Below, one piece after another: positions 18,110 to 25,980 of a stretch of DNA of 41,726 nucleotides. The DNA is from Chitinispirillaceae bacterium. Its GTDB lineage: Bacteria; Fibrobacterota; Chitinivibrionia; Chitinivibrionales; Chitinispirillaceae. A program made the translations under genes and the position numbers. Numbering within the stretch: position 1 is the first letter of the stretch; every line of letters starts with the position of its first letter. Location: assembly GCA_016926315.1 (NCBI GenBank), contig JAFGOU010000568.1, forward strand, positions 1-41,726, given 5' to 3'. The notes under the pieces were generated by a model. The model had not been told where the DNA came from and made no database searches. It saw only the letters and a list, made by a program, of their open reading frames with translations.

Positions 18110-21100
18110 TCATCGAGTTACCGCAAGCTTCCAGAACTTCTCGTATTTTTTCCCGTTGATCGTTGCCTCCATGCGGCAGCGATACACTGCCGGGCCAAGC
18201 TTATTTACCGGTACCCTGAATTCATTCCAGTCAGGATAGCTTCCGGTAAGGTTTGACGGCGGAAGGCCCATGGCGCTCGATGAAAACACCCGGAAACCGG
18301 TAAAGGTGAAAATGTCGAGGCGTACCTTTGTGGCCGCGCCTGAAAATTTGTATTTAAAGTACACCTCACGGACGCCGGCGGTCGGATTGGGGTAGCTGTA
18401 CATGGTGATCGGGTCCCGGTCCATGACAAGCCGGGGCAGGGACGGGCCGCCATAGGCAAAGGAGCGGCCTCTATCATATCCCACCTGCGGCCAGAACAGA
18501 GAATCAGGCAGTATCTCACGCGCAAGCCTCCAGCGGTATACCCATCCGCTTGTCGCGACAGCGAACAGGTCCGGCGAACCAACCTGTGGTCCCATATGCC
18601 CGGCAAGCGGGGACGTGGTGAGCGATGAGCCGGTGGCAAGAGGCCAGCTGGAGAGGAAAACCGGGCTTACGCCTGCTGGCAGAAGCGAGCGGCTGATGAG
18701 CGGCCGTTTACCGTCGGATTTGACCGCGTCGACAAAACCGCCCGGCGTTATATAGGGCGCGACAAGCGAGTCGTTAAGGGTGAGCAGGGTGTCGATGAGC
18801 TTTTCGTCAAGCTCCCACATGCTGTCGAGCGCGTTGCTCTCGGTGCGGAACCAGACAATTCCCCGCTCCTTGTCGGCCCGCTCGATTTTTGCGATACGAA
18901 ACGTTGCCCGCTCGCCGGTGGGAGACGAGAAGAGCACCAGCGGCTCCCGGTTGTTGCCGGTCAGGGCGATGGGAGAGGAGAGGACGCTGCCGCGCTGGTA
19001 CCAGAACCGGGTGTCAAGGTAGGACGGCCAGCCCGACACAAGGACGCCTTTATAGTTGAAAGCGTAGAGACCGTTCGTACCGCTGACGACAATATCGAGA
19101 TAGCCGTCGCGATTGAGATCCGCAAGCATGGGCGCGGACCGGTTTTCCGGGAGCAGTGACCGGTTTTCCGGCGATTCGATCGCGCCCGGGGAATAGCTGT
19201 ACACCGAGGGCCAGTCCAGGGGGCGTTGTTCCCACCCCAGCGCAAGAGCCATGTTCAGCTCGTACACCCACAGGCCGTGCCTGCTGTCGCAAATCACGAT
19301 CTCGCTGGTGTTGTCCCGGTCAAGGTCGCCGGTCACGAGCGTATACGGACCGATGCCATTGTGCACCCGTATCGAGGTATCGGCTTGTGAAGCGCTCTCG
19401 CTGCATAGAGAGAGGGTCCCGTCATTTTGCATCACCACCACGGTGGCTGACCGTTCCCGCAGCGCCGCAACGGCGCATACCGGACTGTCTGAACCGAGGC
19501 GCAGGGAACCGGTGGTATCGAGGAGTGTGCCGAACACAACGCGTCCCTGTTCGCAGCCCACGGCCCATCCGGAATCTCCCTTGTAACGGCAGACATACGA
19601 CGACGCAGGAAACGGAAGGGCAATAGAGTCCCATACCGTCCCGGTGGCTGAAAGGGATTTAACTACCCTGATGCCGGACGTTGCGCTGGGAATAAAGACC
19701 GTTGCGCCAATAACGCTGGGCAGCGACACCGTGTTCGGGACGCTATCGATGCAGAGAACCGTATCGACCGCTCGTATCGTGTCGCCGAAAAGGTTGATGC
19801 GGTCAATGGTCACGCTACGCTGGCCATACGAGATCCCAGCAGCGCCCGTGTCAGCGCTCCAGGCATAGACACGGCCGGATCTGCTGACAAGGACCAGCTC
19901 GGATCCCTGGTGTTCCTGGTCAAGGTCAGCGAGCACCGGTTCAAAAAACTGCTCCGGCGCCGCGTACTTGGGCCAGCCCGGCACCACGTAGTCCCAGGAC
20001 GAACGAACGGTAATCAGGCTGTCGACAACATTGACAACCGCATAGTCCCGGCCCACAATAGACGCCCGCTCCTGGCCCGGACTCGACGAGGCGGCGGAAA
20101 AAGACAGGGAGAGATAGGTGTTGCCGCCGTCATTGCTTCGTGTGGAGGGCGCGGTGTGCGGCCCGAATCCGCTGACCGTGCGGCTCGAATCCTGCCTCTC
20201 GGTCCGGTGCGGAAACACGTCTTCGGCGCCGCCGTAATCAAATGCAGCCTGATAGAACACGTCCTGGAACGTGATGCCGAGATCGAACACGCCGTCGGCT
20301 TCGACCAGTCCCACGCCGCGGTAGAGCGAATCGGCATTGACCAGATTGGTCGCCAGCCGGTCGCGGATGACCCGCTCATCCACGTGCCAGACCACCACGC
20401 CGCAGGCGGGGAGGCTGATATCGTTGTTACGCACCTGCAGGATCACGTTCGAAGCGTTATTTCCGCTCGTGGCGACGACGCTGGAATCGATGTTGACATT
20501 GTACGGGTACGGCGCGATCACCCTGCCAATACCTTCAAGAGAATCGTAGCGGAACAGGGAATCATTGCCGCTGAGATTTCTCTGGCGATTTTCGATGAGG
20601 TAGTATTCATGACCGCTCAGCGGAACAAGGAGGATTGAGGTGTCGGCGAAATCAACGTCGCGGTTCGACGGATCGCGGTCCAGCACCGAAGTCAGCGCCT
20701 TGACGCGGTGCGATGACGCAGCGCCCGGCCGCGCCGTTTTCACGTCGTCCCATCCCATGAACGCGCGTACCCACGCGCTCGGGTAGGGTGGAACGAATCC
20801 GTTGCCCGCCGAGTAACCGGCGAAATCCATGATACAGAACGCGCCGATGGCCGAGATGCCGCTCGAGGTCGAGAACAGGTCCGGAATGCCGAGCTGCCGC
20901 GCCACCTGGTTGACCAGTATTCCTTGGATGCCCCAGTTGAGGCCGTCCTGGTTCGAGGTTTCAGAGCACATCATGAGCTCGTCGATGAGGATGGAATCCT
21001 GCGCGCCATGCACCATCACGCCCGGCCGTGCAAGCTTGAGCATGTCCTTGAAATATTTGAACCAGGAGGGATCGATGAAGGCGTCGATCATGTCGGACGG

Positions 21101-21865
21101 CGAGTCCTGGCCCATGGCGCCGTCAGTACCACCGTCAGTCAAGTAGGAGGACCCGGCGTGAAAAATGAGGATCACGGTTTTGCGGTTGTTCTGATCGCGG
21201 AAGGTGCGGTCGGCCTCGTTGTAGCGGAGCGTGGCGAACGGGGAATCATCGCCGCTGCCCGCCGCGGCGAGGATCGCGTCGCGAATGAACAGCATGAGCC
21301 CCCTGGTTTTTCTGAAGTAGTATTCGTCCCAGGTCTCTTTTTTCTTTTTTCCACCCGGGGAATAGAACGTCATGGATTGAGGCACCGCGTACCCTTCCTC
21401 GCCTCCGCGCGCCGGATACAGGGATGATTCCAGCACCAGTTTTCCGCGCGATACCTTGGCAAAGTAATCGGCGACCGCGGCAAGCTGGTTCGCGAAATAC
21501 AGTGAGTCGTGCGGCAGATCGTCGTACCGGTACACGGTGTCGCTCGCGTAATAATTGAATTCGTCCTTGTCACCGCCGCCGCGTATGCCGAACAGGCCGT
21601 TTCCGGTAGTCAAGGTAGAACTGTCCCTGTTGCCGCCGTTGAATTCGACGCGCAATGCGAGTATGCGGATCGTGTCGACGGCCGTGCGCCGGTGAAACAT
21701 GATGGACCAGTGGTGATCCCGGCCGGTTTCAACGAGCCGTTTCTGCGAAACGCCCTTGAACAGATAGGGATGCGGCCCGCGAGGCCCGCCCGCGACCTCT
21801 TTCTGGCGGAGCGACAGCGCTGACGCGAGTGCGCAGCAGCACAGAAAAAAAAAGGCGGATCGCAT
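18110..21865 (-). CDS. Giant M6-peptidase-like protein with destroyed zinc site, FG-GAP-like repeats and C-terminal sorting domain
   Basis: About 1251 residues from the ATG at 21865, which gives a clean signal peptide (MRSAFFFLCCCALASALS); a GTG at 21925 would extend it 20 residues into the upstream gene. Residues about 60-420 follow the immune-inhibitor-A/M6 peptidase fold: DGGTDGAMGQDSPSDMIDAF, then the segment that should be HExxHxxGxPDLY, then the MDFAGYSAGNG and PSAWVRAFMGW segments. The zinc motif reads NQVARQLGIPDLF (Asn319, Gln320, Arg323): both His and the catalytic Glu are gone, so it should not be an active zinc protease. Two groups of FG-GAP/VCBS-like repeats follow (about 635-690 and 860-940, for example DLDRDNTSEIVICD and DLNRDGYLDIVVSG). 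The last 95 residues (YSYPNPTAG ... KFWKLAVTR) look like a type IX or FlgD-like C-terminal domain. It probably serves as a binding or structural surface protein. Confidence 0.85.
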   Translation of the reverse strand: MRSAFFFLCCCALASALSLRQKEVAGGPRGPHPYLFKGVSQKRLVETGRDHHWSIMFHRRTAVDTIRILALRVEFNGGNRDSSTLTTGNGLFGIRGGGDKDEFNYYASDTVYRYDDLPHDSLYFANQLAAVADYFAKVSRGKLVLESSLYPARGGEEGYAVPQSMTFYSPGGKKKKETWDEYYFRKTRGLMLFIRDAILAAAGSGDDSPFATLRYNEADRTFRDQNNRKTVILIFHAGSSYLTDGGTDGAMGQDSPSDMIDAFIDPSWFKYFKDMLKLARPGVMVHGAQDSILIDELMMCSETSNQDGLNWGIQGILVNQVARQLGIPDLFSTSSGISAIGAFCIMDFAGYSAGNGFVPPYPSAWVRAFMGWDDVKTARPGAASSHRVKALTSVLDRDPSNRDVDFADTSILLVPLSGHEYYLIENRQRNLSGNDSLFRYDSLEGIGRVIAPYPYNVNIDSSVVATSGNNASNVILQVRNNDISLPACGVVVWHVDERVIRDRLATNLVNADSLYRGVGLVEADGVFDLGITFQDVFYQAAFDYGGAEDVFPHRTERQDSSRTVSGFGPHTAPSTRSNDGGNTYLSLSFSAASSSPGQERASIVGRDYAVVNVVDSLITVRSSWDYVVPGWPKYAAPEQFFEPVLADLDQEHQGSELVLVSRSGRVYAWSADTGAAGISYGQRSVTIDRINLFGDTIRAVDTVLCIDSVPNTVSLPSVIGATVFIPSATSGIRVVKSLSATGTVWDSIALPFPASSYVCRYKGDSGWAVGCEQGRVVFGTLLDTTGSLRLGSDSPVCAVAALRERSATVVVMQNDGTLSLCSESASQADTSIRVHNGIGPYTLVTGDLDRDNTSEIVICDSRHGLWVYELNMALALGWEQRPLDWPSVYSYSPGAIESPENRSLLPENRSAPMLADLNRDGYLDIVVSGTNGLYAFNYKGVLVSGWPSYLDTRFWYQRGSVLSSPIALTGNNREPLVLFSSPTGERATFRIAKIERADKERGIVWFRTESNALDSMWELDEKLIDTLLTLNDSLVAPYITPGGFVDAVKSDGKRPLISRSLLPAGVSPVFLSSWPLATGSSLTTSPLAGHMGPQVGSPDLFAVATSGWVYRWRLAREILPDSLFWPQVGYDRGRSFAYGGPSLPRLVMDRDPITMYSYPNPTAGVREVYFKYKFSGAATKVRLDIFTFTGFRVFSSSAMGLPPSNLTGSYPDWNEFRVPVNKLGPAVYRCRMEATINGKKYEKFWKLAVTR

Positions 21866-21899
21866 TAGTGTACGTGGAACGCTCAGCTGATTTTCCCGG

Positions 21900-24284
21900 T
21901 TACAGTTTGAACAGGAATGAGACACGATACTGGCCGTCGCGCGCGCCGCTGGCGCCGCCTTTTGCCGAGTTGATTTTTTGAAGGGCGCCTTTGAGAAACC
22001 CTTCCGGAGCGTGGATATAGGACCAGTCGAAATTCATGTTGCCGTAATTGAGCCCGAGTCCCAGGGTCAGTTCATACCGTTCGCCGATGTAATCGCCGAG
22101 GAACCCGGTGCGGATGGCGAGGAATTGTGAGTACCAGTATTCGGCGCCGAGGTTGACATTGATCTGCTGCACTTCTTCCTTTGGCGATTCGTCCTCATCG
22201 CTGATCAGATCGGTCCAAATGGCGGTCCAGAAGTTGTCCGGTTTGCGTTCGATATAGTTTTTCACCACCTCGCGGTTGAGATCAAGGAGAAAGGTCAGTT
22301 CGTGTAGCGGCGACTGAACAGCGGTATAGGCGCTGCCAAACCGGAGCGTAAACGGAATGGGATCTGATTTTTCCGGATCGATATAATAGATCGACGGTCC
22401 CATGTTCTGCAGCATGAATCCGAGGCTCAGATTGCGGATGAAAAGATCGCGCTTGAGTACCGCCGCGTCGACCGCGAAGCCCTGACCCACGCCCGCGCCT
22501 TTCCTGCCGATACCCGGCGCAAGAGCGCTCACGATGTATTTCATGTTGACACCGAGCGACAGGGACTGGGTGAGCGACAGGCCGTACGAGAGCCCGAAAA
22601 TGCCTTCCCATGACCGCGCCTTGCCAAGGTTTCTTCCGAGCTCGTCGGTCCATTCGTTGAGGCCCATGTTGATGAAATTGATCGAGCCGCCGATGGTTCC
22701 CCAGTCCTCGGTCGGGAACACGAACGCGCCGAACGTGTGCCACAGTTCGCGCAGCCCGAACGCGGGAAGCAGCGGTTCCCAGAACAGAAGGGTCTGCATC
22801 TGGGCCCATTCGTATTTGTTGATCGCCTTGTCGGTTACCACCCATACGTCGTTTCCGTACGTGGCAAGCGCCGTTACCGCGTCGCCGACAAGGGCGTTTT
22901 TTGAGTGATAGCTTTTCCACTCGGGCAGTCCGTCCTTGGAACCCTGCTTGTAATTGATCACCCCCTTGTTGGTCCCGATCCAGACCGAACCGGAGCGCTG
23001 CTGCGCAATGCTGCTCACCACGCTGCCCGGGAATTTATACCGTTTCCATGAGGTGCCGTCGAGAATGGTCACCCCGTTGTCTCCGCCGATCCAGAGCCTG
23101 TTCTCGGAATCATACAGGAGCGAGGTCACGGACGGCGAGAGAAGCCCGTCTGCCGTGTCATAGACGGTCAGTGCGGAGTCGGTGATCAGCGCGAGTCCCT
23201 TTTTCGTTCCTGCGTAAATGGTCCCTGACGCGCCGAAAAGGACCGCCGTAACAGCGGAATCCGGCAGCCCGTCAGCGACCGTTTTTGAGGACCACGTGCC
23301 GTTTTTGTAAATACCGAGTCCGATATCGGTCCCCACCGCCATATCACCGTAGGAACCAAGGGTAATGGACGTGATGACGTTTGAAGGAAGGCCGTCAACC
23401 ACGGTGGTGCGGCTCCATTTGGATTCCGAGCAGCGCCAGAGCCCGTTTTTTGTTCCCACCCAGAGCCGGTCGGATTCGTCCATGGCCATGGCGGTCACGC
23501 TGTCGTTTATTGCGATGGTAAAGGGAACGCGCAGCTCGACCAGTTCGTCAAGCTCAGTGTCCTTTTTGCCTAGAAGGGAGGCAATATCATCGGAAAGGCG
23601 GTCAAGGATCGAGGAATCCGCATACGGGGAAAGCAGGCCGAACAGTTTCCCTGCCGAGCGCTCGGCCGGCGGAAGATCGATGATCTGACGGGCGATCGAT
23701 TCAACGCCTGTTTTCGATTTGACAAGAAGCGAATCGCTGAGCCGGGAACGGAGCGTCCCCAGAACAAGGTTGTATCGCTTCATCTCGATGCCGTTTTCCT
23801 TCCTGAGTATCCATACCGCCTGCGCTATGATCTCCGGGTCGTCCACATTGAGATAACGCCGCGCAATGGAGGCAAGGTCATCACCCTGTTCGACAAGGTA
23901 GATTTCCTGCGTTTCCCATACCTTTCCGTTGAAACGGAGCACGCCGCTGGCCGTGCCGACCCATACCAGCTCGCTGGAAATGATGTCGGTTTTGCGTTTG
24001 GACGCAACGCCGGCAAAAGGCCCCTTGTTCTCCTTGAACGACTTCCAGGAGTTTGCCAGCGGATCAAGGCCCAATCCTGCCGGGTTAAAAAAAATCGCAT
24101 TCGCGTCGTCGGAAACCGCGGTAAACGCTTCGCCAAGGCCGGTGGCCCGCGCGCCCGGGGGAAAAACGAGGGTAATGACCGCTGATTGCCCGACTCCGCA
24201 CCATGCGGAAACCGCCATGACTGCAAGCATGAACACTGCAGCGGTTGCAAAGAGCCGGCATGTCTTGCAAGAAAATAATCGCAT
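21900..24284 (-). CDS. PorV/PorQ-type outer-membrane barrel with inserted LysM-like segment and regulator beta-propeller
   Basis: 794 residues with a signal peptide. The mature N-terminus, FPPGARATGLGEAFTAVSDD then FFNPAGL (about 40-71), is the hallmark of the PorV/PorQ/UPF0164 barrel family, which in type IX secretion shuttles cargo to the attachment complex. Instead of continuing into the barrel, the chain goes into a segment with a LysM look (VEQGDDLASIARRYLN, about 126-165) and then a two-component-regulator-type propeller (about 254-490) with blades such as DRLWVGTKNGLWR, TIYAGTKKGLALI, RLWIGGDNGVTIL and SVWIGTNKGVINY. The barrel resumes near residue 500 and runs to the terminal FLFKL. 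So the propeller sits inside a loop of the barrel rather than at one end. AAGGA lies about 11 bases before the ATG. It is followed by the pseudo-M6 gene after 34 bases and is likely in one operon with it. Confidence 0.85.
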   Translation of the reverse strand: MRLFSCKTCRLFATAAVFMLAVMAVSAWCGVGQSAVITLVFPPGARATGLGEAFTAVSDDANAIFFNPAGLGLDPLANSWKSFKENKGPFAGVASKRKTDIISSELVWVGTASGVLRFNGKVWETQEIYLVEQGDDLASIARRYLNVDDPEIIAQAVWILRKENGIEMKRYNLVLGTLRSRLSDSLLVKSKTGVESIARQIIDLPPAERSAGKLFGLLSPYADSSILDRLSDDIASLLGKKDTELDELVELRVPFTIAINDSVTAMAMDESDRLWVGTKNGLWRCSESKWSRTTVVDGLPSNVITSITLGSYGDMAVGTDIGLGIYKNGTWSSKTVADGLPDSAVTAVLFGASGTIYAGTKKGLALITDSALTVYDTADGLLSPSVTSLLYDSENRLWIGGDNGVTILDGTSWKRYKFPGSVVSSIAQQRSGSVWIGTNKGVINYKQGSKDGLPEWKSYHSKNALVGDAVTALATYGNDVWVVTDKAINKYEWAQMQTLLFWEPLLPAFGLRELWHTFGAFVFPTEDWGTIGGSINFINMGLNEWTDELGRNLGKARSWEGIFGLSYGLSLTQSLSLGVNMKYIVSALAPGIGRKGAGVGQGFAVDAAVLKRDLFIRNLSLGFMLQNMGPSIYYIDPEKSDPIPFTLRFGSAYTAVQSPLHELTFLLDLNREVVKNYIERKPDNFWTAIWTDLISDEDESPKEEVQQINVNLGAEYWYSQFLAIRTGFLGDYIGERYELTLGLGLNYGNMNFDWSYIHAPEGFLKGALQKINSAKGGASGARDGQYRVSFLFKL

Positions 24285-24309
24285 CAGGAGAGATCCTTAT
24301 TAATGGTAC

Positions 24310-24927
24310 TCATATGGTTTTAACGGTTTTTTTCCATTCAGGGAGCGGGGGCAGCGCGTGATTTTTAAACAGGGGTGCCATGCCGATAATAGCGGTATCG
24401 CGGAGATCCTCTTTGCCGTGATACGGCACGATTCTTGTCGTGCACCCGAGATGAAAGGGCGGGATCACCGATGGCGCGGAAAATATCTCTTCACGTGTAA
24501 CGTATTGTCCCTGGTTAAAATAGGTGTTGCACACGGCGCACGGCCTTTCCTTGGGCGCATCAAGATAGTAAAACCCCACATCTTCGCAATCGCCCTGCTC
24601 AACGGTTCGAATATTTTTTTCCATGGCACTCTTCCACAGGGCGAGCAACTGCCTCTTATCACTTTCGGAAAGCGGCTTGCCAAATATATCTACGTTTAAG
24701 GAGGCAAGATATTTTACGAGCTCCGGCTCCTTTGGTCGGAGACTTATAAGGTTATCCCTCGGGCTTTTGCGGACAATCGAATAGATGCCGCTGGCATGAA
24801 TGAGCGGGCCCGTGGTGCCCAGATTGTTCTCAATGGTCGGCTCATCCGGCCGTTTGGGGCTGACAAACCTGATCGCGATCAGAATCAGGATTGCCAGAAG
24901 AACAACGCTTATAATAATTGCAAGCAT
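24310..24927 (-). CDS. Small membrane-anchored protein with CxxC...HxxC zinc-like motif, unknown function
   Basis: 205 residues; I do not recognise the family. An N-terminal hydrophobic helix (AIIISVVLLAILILIAI) anchors the protein, with a positively charged VSPKRP just after it. The rest is soluble. Near residue 130 is CAVC, followed about 25 residues later by PPFHLGC, giving a possible four-ligand Cys2-His-Cys metal site; the spacing and the PPxHxxC form resemble the tail motif of phage Mu gpF-like head proteins, though nothing else here is phage-like. It lies 25 bases upstream of the PorV-propeller gene in the same orientation and is probably the first gene of that operon. No clear ribosome binding site is visible at 24927. 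Confidence 0.75.
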   Translation of the reverse strand: MLAIIISVVLLAILILIAIRFVSPKRPDEPTIENNLGTTGPLIHASGIYSIVRKSPRDNLISLRPKEPELVKYLASLNVDIFGKPLSESDKRQLLALWKSAMEKNIRTVEQGDCEDVGFYYLDAPKERPCAVCNTYFNQGQYVTREEIFSAPSVIPPFHLGCTTRIVPYHGKEDLRDTAIIGMAPLFKNHALPPLPEWKKTVKTI

Positions 24928-25186
24928 GTTCTATCGTGGGATTGCAGCGACTATGATCCCATTCCTTTCGCCGTTGTTGGTGCGCGGGTATGCGTGATGT
25001 ACGAACCTTCGGACCGATAAAACCAATAAAATAACTTTATCATGCCCGATAGTACAAGAAACAGGCTAATATTATTATAGAATAGGTAATCAGGCAACAC
25101 CTTCTGCATCAGGATACGTACGCCAGTGACCATTACGAACCTGCGATAAAGCACTGAGAAGCACGTGCGTTTTGCTTTTTGACTTC

Positions 25187-25216
25187 TTGACTTTCTTAAA
25201 TTTTTTGATGTATCTT
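25187..25216 (+). promoter_or_regulatory. Sigma-70-like promoter of tRNA-Gly
   Basis: A -35 hexamer TTGACT (25187-25192) is followed after 18 bases by TATCTT (25211-25216). A second TTGACT begins at 25179, too far for good spacing. The expected start of transcription near 25223 leaves a short leader before the tRNA at 25232, as usual for single tRNA genes. Confidence 0.6.
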
Positions 25217-25231
25217 TCAATTCTTCCTATT

Positions 25232-25303
25232 GCGGGAGTAACTCAATGGTAGAGTGTAACCTTCCCAAGGTTAAAGTTGCGGGTTCGATCCCCGTCTCCC
25301 GCT
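25232..25303 (+). tRNA. tRNA-Gly (anticodon CCC)
   Basis: The 72-base cloverleaf closes fully: acceptor GCGGGAG pairs with CTCCCGC (25296-25302), D-arm ACTC/GAGT, anticodon stem TAACC/GGTTA around loop TTCCCAA with CCC at the anticodon positions, and T-arm GCGGG/CCCGT with TTCGATC (one G-T pair). The discriminator base is T, as expected for bacterial glycine tRNAs. CCA is not encoded. It reads GGG codons. It stands alone, with no flanking tRNA and no integrase or repeated 3' end that would mark it as an attachment site. Confidence 0.95.
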
Positions 25304-25980
25304 TACTAATACTTCATCAATATCAATAACAATAATCACCATACATTGCTCAGGACGTTTTGTTTGATCGGATCGCGGAAAAAGCGGAGCCGCTTCAGAT
25401 TCCGCTCCTCTTTCCTGTTCATCTCAATGTCGAGGAAAGATAACCGTGTGGAGCTATGATATATGATGATTGATCATATGCCATCTCTGAAAAAAGTAGA
25501 GGGAGCGCGCCGGCGGGAGCCGGAGCCACTTCCCAACAGAGAACATGCGGTGTGTAGGTGATTCAAGTATTATTTATGCCAAGACATCAGACAAGATGTG
25601 GGTTGTTTTTTTAGACATCACACCAGGTACTCGCGGCCTGCAGAACTCGAAAACCATGCTGCGGATTTCCTGGATATGCTGCGGGACGTATAAACCACGT
25701 GCGGGACGGGACAACTAGGTGCAGGAAAAGATAAAACAGGTTGCGGGACGGGTAAACAGTCGTCATGATGCCATAAAACATCTGCATGAACAGCCAAATA
25801 CGCTGCATGGAACCGTTAAAAATTGACATGGAGGGAGAATAATCGATCATGCCATGGAAAAATACCCGTCACCTGAGCTCAAAACGGTGTCGTACACTGA
25901 GGAATAGAGGGGAATACAAGATCTCATCATGGCGTTAGGCACCGATTCTGAGAAATACCACGAGACAGACGGCGCAGTGC
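25304..25980. other. Gene-free region between tRNA-Gly and recN
   Basis: Nearly 680 bases without a convincing gene. Open frames here are short, lack ribosome binding sites and run through degenerate repeats. It contains a hairpin-prone AGCGGA...TCCGCT segment near 25382-25410, a GC-rich CCGGC/GCCGG hairpin near 25512-25530 followed on the minus strand by TCTACTTTTTT (25488-25501, a 14-base match to 28546-28559), and a degenerate repeat of about 20 bases at 25678-25763. It lies downstream of recN, so part of it may be the 3' untranslated end of the long minus-strand operon. Confidence 0.5.
25678..25763. repeat. Degenerate tandem repeat, about 20-22 bases, four units
   Basis: Four consecutive units start with TGC(T/A)G or TGCGGGACG and continue into an A-rich stretch (TATAAACC, GACAACTAGG, AAAAGATAAAACAGG, GGTAAACAG), beginning near 25678, 25700, 25720 and 25742. 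A weaker fifth copy (TGCTGCGGATTTCC) may precede them. Units differ at several positions, so this is an old or diverged array. Role unknown. Confidence 0.5.

Noticed and set aside
19910..20638. Plus-strand frame of 242 codons opposite the M6-like gene
   Set aside because: Composition (Val, Arg, His, Asp rich) is that of an antisense shadow in high-GC DNA; the minus strand carries the conserved domain.
25232..25303. tRNA-Gly as an integration site for a mobile element
   Set aside because: No integrase, no phage genes and no second copy of the tRNA 3' end were seen within the window.
25611..25850. Small minus-strand frame of 79 codons after the tRNA
   Set aside because: It runs through the degenerate 20-base repeats, lacks a ribosome binding site and shows no protein features beyond scattered aromatic residues.
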